From the NCBI GenBank assembly GCA_004151065.3, contig NWUY0300014508.1:53119-77463 (forward strand): 24,345 bases of DNA, read 5' to 3'. The notes under the pieces are model-generated. The model had not been told where the DNA came from. It did no database searches and saw only the letters and a program-made list of their open reading frames with translations. A program made the translations under genes and the position numbers. Shown piece by piece: positions 10,298 through 19,400 of the stretch. This stretch comes from Larix sibirica (taxonomy: Eukaryota > Streptophyta > Pinopsida > Pinales > Pinaceae). Each line of letters starts with the position of its first letter. Position 1 is the first letter of the stretch.

Positions 10298-10412
10298 CCA
10301 ACATAAATACATCTTAACTCCAATATTTTGAGTATTGATAAGTATGTGTCTTGATTTATTTTGATTTGTCTATATGTTTAGTAGATTTAAAGTTAAGATG
10401 AATATATGTTGG
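10298..10412. repeat. MITE-like inverted repeat (about 115 bp)
   Basis: ccaacataaatacatcttaa and two further bases (10298-10319) are complementary to 10391-10412 (agttaagatgaatatatgtt plus gg), with 20 of 22 positions matching and a loop of about 71 bp. Terminal inverted repeats around a short AT-rich core are typical of MITEs. No clear flanking duplication was found. LINE C integrated into its right arm. Confidence 0.45.
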
Positions 10413-10418
10413 CTTCTT
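10402..10418 (+). repeat. Target-site duplication of insertion C, left copy
   Basis: atatatgttggcttctt here is repeated without mismatch at 12839-12855. The 17-bp pair frames the 10419-12838 insertion. Confidence 0.85.
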
Positions 10419-10472
10419 TTCCCCACGGTGGGTGGATAACAGAGGTGACGGGGGGGATGAGGATGGGCACGT

Positions 10473-11471
10473 GGCTAGAATCCCAGACCCTCGTGCTCCC
10501 ACCTCACTCCCCAATACGTGAGGTTAACCATGCTCAAGGATCGCATTCATTCCTTCATCTGGAGGGTACAGTAATTCTCCTACAGGCATAAGCTGGTTCA
10601 TATGAGACGACGTAAATGATGCATAATCACCACAGGTGGGATGATCAATCTCTAGACGGAGGAAGATTAGCAGAGATTTCATCCAAACTCCAACATGAAA
10701 AATCATAATGGGTTCGTTGCAAGTGTTATTATGCAATGCAGAAAGGACCAGGGCTCACTTCCAATTTCGTATTCTACTGTTGCGCTGCCCACTTCGCCGA
10801 AGAGTGTTCTGAGTGAGCTAGTGTTCCTGGCTCTCCCTGGTAAGACGTCGCCTCACTGATCTCCCTACTCTGTGTTCTCTATTTTTCTGATTCTTAAGTG
10901 CACTGCCTCTACAATCCCTCCCCTCGGCTACGGGGGTATTGCTTATGCCAAGGTTACTTCAGCTGTGGGAGTCGCCCTTCTCTGTGTAAGTGCTCGTGAA
11001 CCCCTGCATTCACATGTCTCTCTCCTGGAGATTGTGGTGGTAGCCTTCAATGGTGGTATTCGCCCCTCCCTCCTGACAGTTGCTGTTGTTTTTTACACCT
11101 GTCCTCTGTCCACATGCCACCCCAGGAGAACCCCCGTCGTGCTTCGACCCTGCCTGAGTTCTGCTTCAAGGAACCCATGACTCCTCCCCCCAGGTTTAAG
11201 CAGCAACTTGTGGATAAATGCAAGCGGTATAAGAAGGAGATCCCAGCTTCTATGTAGGAAATCGATATGGACAGAATCTGCACTGAGGAAGATGAAATTA
11301 AAAAAGAATTTCAGGACCTTTTCCTTGACCCTGGCTTGTCCCATGGAAGACTCACCCTTTATCGAAAATCATTGGATCTGCGTTGCTCGCAGAAAATGAT
11401 TTTGGGTCCCACCCTCGTGGAGAAAGATGAGCAGCACGACAAAATTCTGCTCCTTCGGGATGAGATGTTGA
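10473..11471 (+). repeat. 1-kb duplicate, copy 1
   Basis: Aligned to 11473-12471 without any gap, it differs at only seven positions: 10748, 10769, 10776, 10860, 10925, 11382 and 11437. The copy stops at an N (11472), after which the sequence jumps back to the beginning of the unit (ggctagaatcccagaccc). The most economical reading is two overlapping contigs or haplotypes that were joined and not merged. Confidence 0.95.
11114..11471 (+). pseudogene. Duplicate 5' part of the insertion C ORF, cut at the N
   Basis: This is the first-copy version of the ORF at 12114-12566. It starts at ATG 11114 and has the same in-frame TAG (11255-11257), but loses its last part at the assembly join. It should not be counted as a separate gene. 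Confidence 0.55.
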
Positions 11472-11472
11472 N
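11472..11472. other. Single undetermined base at the duplication junction
   Basis: The only N in the window lies exactly between the two 1-kb copies. It marks a sequence join and not a biological base. Confidence 0.95.
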
Positions 11473-12471
11473 GGCTAGAATCCCAGACCCTCGTGCTCCC
11501 ACCTCACTCCCCAATACGTGAGGTTAACCATGCTCAAGGATCGCATTCATTCCTTCATCTGGAGGGTACAGTAATTCTCCTACAGGCATAAGCTGGTTCA
11601 TATGAGACGACGTAAATGATGCATAATCACCACAGGTGGGATGATCAATCTCTAGACGGAGGAAGATTAGCAGAGATTTCATCCAAACTCCAACATGAAA
11701 AATCATAATGGGTTCGTTGCAAGTGTTATTATGCAATGCAGAAAGGAGCAGGGCTCACTTCCAATTTCATATTCTGCTGTTGCGCTGCCCACTTCGCCGA
11801 AGAGTGTTCTGAGTGAGCTAGTGTTCCTGGCTCTCCCTGGTAAGACGTCGCCTCACTGAGCTCCCTACTCTGTGTTCTCTATTTTTCTGATTCTTAAGTG
11901 CACTGCCTCTACAATCCCTCCCCTTGGCTACGGGGGTATTGCTTATGCCAAGGTTACTTCAGCTGTGGGAGTCGCCCTTCTCTGTGTAAGTGCTCGTGAA
12001 CCCCTGCATTCACATGTCTCTCTCCTGGAGATTGTGGTGGTAGCCTTCAATGGTGGTATTCGCCCCTCCCTCCTGACAGTTGCTGTTGTTTTTTACACCT
12101 GTCCTCTGTCCACATGCCACCCCAGGAGAACCCCCGTCGTGCTTCGACCCTGCCTGAGTTCTGCTTCAAGGAACCCATGACTCCTCCCCCCAGGTTTAAG
12201 CAGCAACTTGTGGATAAATGCAAGCGGTATAAGAAGGAGATCCCAGCTTCTATGTAGGAAATCGATATGGACAGAATCTGCACTGAGGAAGATGAAATTA
12301 AAAAAGAATTTCAGGACCTTTTCCTTGACCCTGGCTTGTCCCATGGAAGACTCACCCTTTATCGAAAATCATTGGATCTGCATTGCTCGCAGAAAATGAT
12401 TTTGGGTCCCACCCTCGTGGAGAAAGATGAGCAGCATGACAAAATTCTGCTCCTTCGGGATGAGATGTTGA
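11473..12471 (+). repeat. 1-kb duplicate, copy 2
   Basis: Second copy of 10473-11471. It continues without interruption into unique sequence (tgttgctgcagcgcc) and so holds the natural 3' part of insertion C. Confidence 0.95.
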
Positions 12472-12566
12472 TGTTGCTGCAGCGCCTTCTGAGCAACCAG
12501 ATTGAAATTGGCAAGCGTCTGGGTCTAAGTTTCAAGACTAGATCAACCAATGGGACTCACAAGTAA
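12114..12566 (+). pseudogene. Coding-like ORF near the 3' end of insertion C (unknown protein)
   Basis: From ATG 12114 the frame reads MPPQENPRRASTLPEFCFK, then MTPPPRFKQQLVDKCKRYKK, crosses one TAG at 12255-12257, and continues EIDMDRICTEEDEIKKEF to THK and TAA 12564-12566: 150 codons plus stop. The second half is charged and helix-prone (EKDEQHDKILLLRDEMLMLL, then QRLLSNQIEIGKRL), with leucines spaced like a coiled coil. The frame also stays open for about 110 bp upstream of the ATG. A single stop in an otherwise open frame suggests a recently inactivated gene or retroposed copy. I recognise no family. Position relative to the 3' tail matches the post-RNase H segments of the LINEs. Confidence 0.5.
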
Positions 12567-12838
12567 TCTGCTTTGGGTCTATGATCCATGTTTTTTATGT
12601 TTCGTTCCTAGTTTTCTTATGTTTACAGACTGCTTTTTAAACTTTGTTAGTATGGAAATTTGAGTTTTAAGACTTGTGAAAAATTCTCAAACTCTTTGGT
12701 TCAATCTCGTTTCCTTTCAAGGGAGATTGCTACTATGACTTCCAAATCCTGATTTCCCTATGTTGGGAGGGCTTAGTTTGTTTTCTGTAACTCTCCTTTT
12801 TTGGAAATAGAAGGTTCTTCTAGCTTATAAAAATATAT

Positions 12839-12855
12839 ATATATGTTGGCTTCTT
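12839..12855 (+). repeat. Target-site duplication of insertion C, right copy
   Basis: atatatgttggcttctt, identical to 10402-10418, following the A/T-rich tail. Confidence 0.85.
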
Positions 12856-13467
12856 CACAATTTTGTTTATAATAGTATGATCCTATTAAAAATAATATTC
12901 AACTAGGATTGTTAGAGAGATTGTTGAGATAAAAAAGAACCGCCATAGGATTAAAAATGAAACTCTTGAGGATGCTTCATTAATACTTTCGTTGTCAAGC
13001 ATTCACCACCTCCCAAGAAACATGACACCATGTTTTAGTTATTGTGTGTTATCGTTGCCTTGATTTAATGATGATGAATTTCACTGGACAACAAACCCCT
13101 TATGTGAGCATGCTAACCAACAAGGGGAAAACAACAACCCCACTTTCTTTGACTCATCAAGTCCCCTTTAATAGATCCCCATATCATTAATTATAAAAAA
13201 TGATAAAAAACAATCAATCTTAACAACCCATCATCAAATATGTCTGAAGCCACAAAGCCCCTCAAAACTCTTAATTAATCCCATGCCATCTACTCCCCCA
13301 TTCCCCTCCATTATCAACTTTAAATACTATGGTCCCCCTCTTGTCGTTATTTTTGTTCCTCTCTTCAAACTCCTACTCATTCCCTCTTGTCAGTAATCTC
13401 AATGGGCTTGATCAAATGCAATCTTTAAATTTATCTCTTCCCCAATGGTAATATGCCTTGAATGAAT
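12856..13467. other. Spacer without a recognisable gene
   Basis: I see no long frame, tRNA-like box or repeat here. Sequence is mixed AT-rich with pyrimidine-rich stretches around 13270-13390. Confidence 0.5.
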
Positions 13468-13481
13468 AGTTCAACCAGTTA
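13468..13481 (+). repeat. Target-site duplication of insertion D, left copy
   Basis: agttcaaccagtta here matches agttcaaccaatta at 14731-14744 in 13 of 14 positions. In minus-strand terms it follows the A-rich 3' tail (acaaaaataat) of insertion D. Confidence 0.7.
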
Positions 13482-14730
13482 TTATTATTTTTGTAAGTAA
13501 GATGACTATATGTTATATATGAAACAGGAGAATTACATGATTCAGAAGTTTGCAGATTGTTCCATCCCCTCATATTGATATTCCCAACTACCTTACATAT
13601 TACAAACCGAATGCAAAATTACCCCTCCTCCGAAGGAGAAAACATGGTATTCATACTACATATTCCACTAATTACTTTAAACACCAAAAATATTACAACT
13701 CCTATCATTTCGACCTGCTTGACTATACCGACTAAAATTAAAAAACTAGCAAACGAACATTCAGTTAAAAACCACATGACAAACTATGGAAACTGGTTGC
13801 TTGCATAAGATCCATATTTTCCATCTAGTGAAACTCCGTCCACCTCTCCAGCAGCGCTTGTCCAAGGCAATAATGGAATCCCCAGCTGATTGGCAATGCC
13901 ATCAATTTTCTTGTGCATGAGTCGAGTGTCAGCATAGTGCTCCTTCCAAAACTAGATAGGAATTTCATCTCCTTTTTGTTTCTCATCCCTTTCCTTCCAA
14001 AGACATTGTTCATTCATAGAGCAATTTCCTTGCTCTTGAAGTCCCTGGGTCTTGTATCTAAGATTCTAAAGTAGAAAAATCCTCAGTGGGCTTGGCCCCC
14101 TCTAGCTCATCCTATAGATCCTTCTCCCCTGCCTCCAATTCCTCATGCACCCCTATGGAATCGAAGCCATATACATCCAGGCCACCTGCATGACCCACAA
14201 TTTCTCCTGATTAACTCTCTTCTGACCCACCTTCCCACATCTCGATTCATCCCCACTCTTATCCATCCTCCCAAGCTTCCCACAAATAGAATAACCAGAG
14301 GGCGAAGCTGCATCCTTCCGCCGGATTTCGTCAACCGAAGAATTAAGCCTCCACATCCCCCTACTCCAATATAAATAAACGTGGAATGAGTATATGACAT
14401 CACCCTTTTCCAAATGATGGTTTATTTAATGAGCAACCAGATCTCCCCTCTCGCTTTTGTATCTCGGATTGGACTTTCCATCACTCCAGACATCATGTTC
14501 TGCACTTCACACATTCGAAACATCCTATGCTCAAGCTTGTTGTTTAACTCCTTAACTCTCTATGTATTGTCTTCTCGATACCCGACTCACCTCATAACAC
14601 TCATTCTAGGATGGGGGACCTCTCCCTCTATCCTCATTATGGCTCATCCTATCAACATGTGTCTGCATGATCTTTCCATGTGCCTCGATTACCACCTCCT
14701 CTATGTCCATTGTCCCACCCGCATCCGGGG
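13482..14730 (-). mobile_element. Insertion D: 5'-truncated LINE-like retroposon (minus strand)
   Basis: On the minus strand the element starts ccccggatgcgggtgggac at 14730 and ends near 13482 with cttacttacaaaaataat, an A-rich tail. The 13/14-bp flanking duplication and tail define it as a target-primed insertion of about 1.25 kb. Its composition is richer in G and C than the AT-rich flank between 14745 and 14837. Coding-like sequence fills most of it and ends about 300 bp before the tail. No RT or RNase H motif is left, so LINE identity is inferred from the TSD, tail and layout. Confidence 0.62.
13784..14710 (-). pseudogene. Coding-like remnant in insertion D (unknown protein)
   Basis: On the minus strand, ATG at 14710 opens MDIEEVVIEAHGKIMQTHVD. 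In a neighbouring frame comes VKELNNKLEHRMFRMCEVQN (a coiled-coil-like stretch). Further on are SPSGYSICGKLGRMDKSGDE around 14290, and in the final part LWKERDEKQKGDEIPI (about 13990), DTRLMHKKIDGIANQLGIPL (about 13910) and VSLDGKYGSYASNQFP, ending at TAG 13784-13786. Several frame changes and stops separate these pieces, so the exact original frame is uncertain. Content is polar and helical, as in the post-RNase H stretches of LINEs A, B and E. No family is recognised. Confidence 0.4.
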
Positions 14731-14744
14731 AGTTCAACCAATTA
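14731..14744 (+). repeat. Target-site duplication of insertion D, right copy
   Basis: agttcaaccaatta, one mismatch to 13468-13481; it borders the 5' (truncated) end of the minus-strand insertion. Confidence 0.7.
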
Positions 14745-15102
14745 AATTAATTCTTTGATTTTTTTACTTTTTTATTTTATAAACTTATACTATATTTTTT
14801 TTTACGTTTTCATGAATTTGTATTTTTCTTATACATCTTTTTTTAAAACAGAAATGAGTAAAGATGATTATATTAAAATGACTAAGGAAATCCTAAGCAT
14901 CCCAAAATTTTCAGCAGTACAATTCAAATACAAAATGCCATGTCATGAGTATCGGGGACTTCAAAAAATCCTTAGCTGTATACATCCAGGCAAAAGTCTG
15001 AGAATGCCATGAAGGCTGACCACTATAAATTCTTACATATTGGCCTAACCAAAAAACGTAGCGACGATACATAAACTAACAGAAAACAGACCAAATGAAA
15101 AC

Positions 15103-15936
15103 TTAAATAGACATGTTCTCCTCCACATCTTCCAACAATGGATCATTGCAGGCTTTAAATTTTGTTAATGAATTTTTCTACACAATTTCCATGTCCGTTG
15201 GGTTGGAATTAGATAAATCCTCTAACTAGAATGAAATCCATAAGCAAGCTCTTGAATAAGGGATTGGTGCAATTCGTTGTCTAGGGGTAACTGAGCCAAT
15301 TTCCCCTCTTTCAATTACACCCTACTCTCCAAATTACCATGAATTTGTTCCACCAGCTCTATTTGGAAACTTTGTCACTCCAGCATCTATTCAATATTGT
15401 CCAATTTCCCCCTGAATCAGCGTAACGACTTCCTCACACTAGCAAATTTCCTCCATGGCACATCCTATTTATGACCCATCACCTTGGTTTTTCTCCATCC
15501 ATTCCGTTGTGAAAAGGTGAAATAGCAATGCCTTGTAACCCTCCCCTGACAATGTCCCTACACTCACCTTACTCCTACCACCAATCGTCCACCAAAAGAA
15601 ATATGCAAAGGAGGTTTCCTCGAGTGACCAAAACACCCTCTCCTTGAATCGAATACCCAACCATTGAAGAAACAAGGCATCTAAATCTAAACAAGGTGAC
15701 GAAACCTCTACCAACATGAGATAATAACAATACACCCACGACCCCACCTAATTTATCCCACTTGCACCATAGGGCTCAATAACAAACACCATAATTTCCT
15801 TTGAACGAACCATGCCAAGCATGTTGTGAAGATCCAAGGGCATGCAGAGACAAGATGGAATGCTTGTGAGAATTAAATGGAGGAAGATTTGATATTGGCT
15901 GTGAGATTTCAAGGCCACCCATGTTCCCTCATGCAT
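15103..15936 (-). pseudogene. LINE E segment downstream of RNase H: candidate third ORF of 278 codons
   Basis: It starts at ATG 15936 (MHEGTWVALKSHSQYQIFLH), about 110 bp after the RNase H stop, and stays in one frame to TAA 15103-15105. Eight internal stops interrupt it (five TAG, two TAA, one TGA; the first at 15748-15750, another at 15469-15471), but no frameshift is needed. Landmarks are CLDLDALFLQWLGIRFKERV, SFAYFFWWTIGGRSKVSVGT followed by LSGEGYKALLF, EWMEKNQGDGS, VTLIQGEIGQY and an acidic end (DPLLEDVEENMSI). Frame conservation over 834 bp strongly implies former coding sequence. I recognise no domain. It could be a separate ORF or the tail of ORF2; the stop and ATG between them favour a separate ORF. 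Confidence 0.6.
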
Positions 15937-16044
15937 AAAACCCTAATTTTCCCAAATTTTGAAATTTCAAAATAAAATGTAATGCACCCCCCTTCAATGA
16001 TGCTCAAGGAGTGTTTGTTATAGCACAAATCCAACATATGAAAA

Positions 16045-16475
16045 CTACGGAATCCACCTTCTTAGTGGGGGTTTTTCGTTCTTCACCAGAATACCTTTGT
16101 CAAGTTGAATGGATTTGTTGGTAAGTTTATGAGCAAGACTATTATTATGCCTTTGAATATTCCAAAAGGAATACTCCTCAATGCTTTGGAATTTTTGAGC
16201 AATTCTATCAAGAATACGATTTTGAATCATATGAGACTTGTTGAAACGATTGAGAACCTGTTGAATAAAATGAAGAGAATCCATAAATATCTTTATCTGA
16301 GATATTTCCAAATAAGAAATGAGCTCCAATCTAAGATATAAGCCATAAACCTTGATATAGTTGTTGGTTGTATGTCATAGTTCCCAAGAGTATTGAGGCA
16401 TTTCTTTTCTACTAAGGTAAAAAAGGACCCCTTCCACCCATGGATTTCCTTTAGAAGTGCCATAAAAAAACAACT
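16045..16475 (-). other. RNase H domain of LINE E ORF2 (decayed)
   Basis: Minus-strand reading gives FFYGTSKGNPWVEGVLFYLS near 16465, equivalent to FFDGASKGNPG; the first catalytic Asp is Tyr (codon 16462-16464). Next comes TNNYIKVYGLYLRLELISYL (TNNxxE equivalent has K), then QIKIFMDSLHFIQQVLNRF (Asp-Ser kept), and EYSFWNIQRHNNSLAHKLTN with LDKGILVKNEKPPLRRWIP at the end. This is the usual C-terminal H-x-x-N-x-x-A pattern. The frame stops at 16045-16047. Confidence 0.82.
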
Positions 16476-19400
16476 TGTATCATGCCTGGGTACTCAACCA
16501 TTGCTGGAAGTCTTCAGAGTTAGCGCTAATTCGCCACTCGGGTGGGGGGAAAAGGGACAAATTTGGATTGAAGGTTGCTCCAAGGAAGGATATCTCTTAT
16601 ACAATATTTTTCCATTGGAGAGGGAGACTCATTATCAATACCTATAACTGCTTTAGATATAAAGAACTCTACCATTAGAGATTTGACATTAATAGCAGTT
16701 TGAATAGGAGGAGGGAGCACCTAATCGAAGATAATCTTATTCTGAGCAACCCTAATCTTCCAACAGAGGAACTTAGGGGAGGACTCCCAAATTCAGTTGA
16801 AGATGACCTTATCAATCAAGGAACTTGGGAAGAAGGATTTCCAACAAAGGAAGAGGTCCTTCCAGATTGTGGGTGCCATTATTATTGTCCTAGTTCCACA
16901 TAGAAGTGACCTCAAACTTGACGAGCATAGTTTCATTCGAAGAAGAGATTATTAGCTATTTCTTCTTCCCTTAAGCATATATATCACCACGAGGGCCTTT
17001 TGATATTTCTATTTCATAGGTTTTTTGTTTCGAGCACCTTTCCATGTGCAAGTGTCCAACATCAAAAAATATTTTTAGAATACAATTCAAGTTCCAAATA
17101 TTTCTCCACATTGTTGAAGTTGGTAATGGGGTTTGCTCTTGAATAAAGGAGTTATAACCTTCTTTAATGTTATATAGTATGATTCTTCCCCGTCCACGTT
17201 GATCCTTACTTGTCGTGTTAAGAGGGGAAACACCTTGAAGAAGTGAAAGCAACATATCAGAGGGGTATTCAAGATCATTTAGGGGATCCAATCTCTTCCA
17301 ATTAACCCACGATCCCTCACTCCACTCAGAAAGATCATAGAGCGATCGAATACCTTATGCATTCATCCATACATGAAGATATTCCAGCTCATATTTTTTC
17401 CTAAGTGGAGGCTTTCCCATAATCCTATCACCCCAAAAGTTGATTTGCTTCCCATTACATAGAATCTAATATAACCCTTTTTGAATAAAATCTCCAAAAG
17501 CTCAAAGTAAGCATGAAATATTGAAACCACCTCCTTCCCATGACTAATTTTCCATGCATCTTATCCTGGCTCCTCTAAAGTAATTTTTCTCGAGGACTTC
17601 CTTCCACCATTCCTTGCTACCTATTATCTTCCTCTATAAAATTTTGGCACCCATGGCTAGATTCAACGGTTTAAGGTCTCTTATCCCAGCCCCCCCCATT
17701 AAAAATTGGACTTATAATAGTGTACCATTTGATGAGCTGAAATTTCCTTTCAATGTCTTTTCCTCCTTGCCACATGAATCTTCTAATTTCTTTGCAAACT
17801 TATTTCAAAATAGTCTTAGGAGCTCAAATAGGAGAGCATAAAAAAATTGGCAGAGAGGATAAAACTGAGCAAATAAGAGTTATCTTACTTGTTGGATTTA
17901 ACCATTGAGCGCCCCAAGCTAGAATTATAGATTTCATCTTTTGCATAGCATAGTCCCAGGCAACAACCTGCAACTTGGAGATGGAGATGGGGGTGGCAAG
18001 GTACAAAAAGGAGGAATTTTTTTGGAAACCCTGATACCCAAAGATACTAGCAATTCTCTGAAGAAGATTGAATCTTGACTGAATGTTCCAACTATAGAGC
18101 TTACTTTTCCCATTTTCACTTGTCTGCTAGAAGCTAAAATATATCTATCTAAAATATCCTTAAACCTTCTTGCATTTTTTAGAGAGGCTCCCCCAACAAA
18201 AAAAGTATCGCAAACGAATTGAGAGTGATTGATATCCCTAACTCCTCTGACAATAAAAATGACCACTATATTCCAATTGTCTCGCTCTCTAGCGAGGGTT
18301 TGACTAAGATATTTTTCCATAATAATGTATAGGAAAAGGGATAGAGGACACCCCTACCTTAACCCATGAGAGGCTTGAGAAAATGTCATTGGTCTACCAT
18401 TAATAAGAGGGCCTATCCATGGCTTACTAATACAAGATTTGATCCATTTAATGAGGGGAAATGAAAACCCAAATTTATCAAGGATAAAGAACATAAAAAT
18501 GTGACTCGCCATGTTAAATGCATTAGCTAGATCAAGCTTAATATCCATGCATTCCCCCCCTACTAAATCTTGAGTGAATGGCCTCCTGAATCAAAATTAT
18601 GTTGTTTGTGATTTGTCTTTCACCCATGAAAACCCCCTGAGTTTCTGAAATGAGCTTGGGAAGAAGCCCCTTGATCCTATTGGACAAAATTTTGGTAAAA
18701 TTCTTGTAAGCTGCATTACACAAGGAAATTTGACCGAATCGATTGAAGGAAAAATGGCTAGACTTCTTACGAATAAGAGCTATAAAGAAGGAATTGTTGG
18801 CACCACCAATTTTTTCCTTACCCCGAGTCCAATTCAACATCCTACATAGGTCTCTCTTAATAATATCCCAACACTCTTGATAGAAACAAATGGAAAAAAC
18901 ATCAGGCCTGGGGCTTTGTTCAGATGGAGGCTCCACACTGTAGACTTAACCTCTGTTTCCAAAATATGGCTCTCTAACCCATGAATTTTCTCATCACTAA
19001 TTGAGGAAGGAATTTTTTGAAGTAGAACTGAGACTGCTTTGTGAGAGGGAGTTGAATGCTCCGAGTACAATTTTTGGCAAAATTTTCTTGCCTCCTATTT
19101 AATTTCTTCAAATTTAGTGATCTTTTCCCCATTGGCATTTTGAATTTATTTTATGGTGTTTTTTATGGTTCGGCCCTTGGTCTGTTTGTGAAAGAATGAG
19201 GTGGTGTTGTCTCTAGATTTTAGCTATAGACTTCATGACTTTAGCCACCATAATTCTTCCTCCTTCCTTTGAGCAAAAAACATCACTTGATAGATATTTT
19301 TCTCTCTGAAGATCATTGGGATCAATCTCCTTTACTTCCATTTCCAATTAATGATACTCCAACTCTTTTTGAATGTCCTTTCTTTTGAGGTCTGGTGATT

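Larger units (their letters stand above)
10419..12838 (+). mobile_element. Insertion C: truncated LINE-like retroposon with TSD, artificially lengthened by a 1-kb duplication
   Basis: It is flanked by perfect 17-bp duplications and ends in gcttataaaaatatatatat, an A/T tail that has probably grown into an (AT)n run. The base composition is clearly richer in G and C than the spacers on both sides. Inside is an exact 1000-bp-period duplication with one N; without it the insertion would be about 1.4 kb. A readable, charged, helix-rich ORF ends about 270 bp before the tail, at the same relative place as in the LINEs. I see no RT or RNase H motif, so LINE assignment rests on TSD, tail and layout. 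A processed retropseudogene of a host transcript is a real alternative. Confidence 0.65.

Noticed and set aside
10524-10736. Minus-strand 70-codon frame in insertion C (repeated at 11524-11736)
   Set aside because: Antisense to the element, no motif, and duplicated by the assembly overlap.
10872-11180. 102-codon plus-strand frame (and its copy at 11872-12180) as a separate gene
   Set aside because: It lies in another frame from the better-supported ORF at 12114-12566, has no recognisable motif and appears twice only because of the duplication. It could be an upstream part of the same former coding region after a frameshift, but I cannot support that.
10473-12471. A genuine recent tandem or segmental duplication
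   Set aside because: The exact 1000-bp period, absence of indels and the lone N at the junction make an unmerged assembly overlap more likely, though I cannot exclude a real duplication without reads.
14143-14413. Two overlapping 86-codon minus-strand frames called as independent genes
   Set aside because: They overlap each other in different frames inside insertion D. At most one reflects the decayed coding stretch, and I have treated it as part of that.
14414-14758. 114-codon plus-strand frame
   Set aside because: It is antisense to insertion D and extends across its TSD boundary, so it cannot be a unit of either sequence. No motif was seen.
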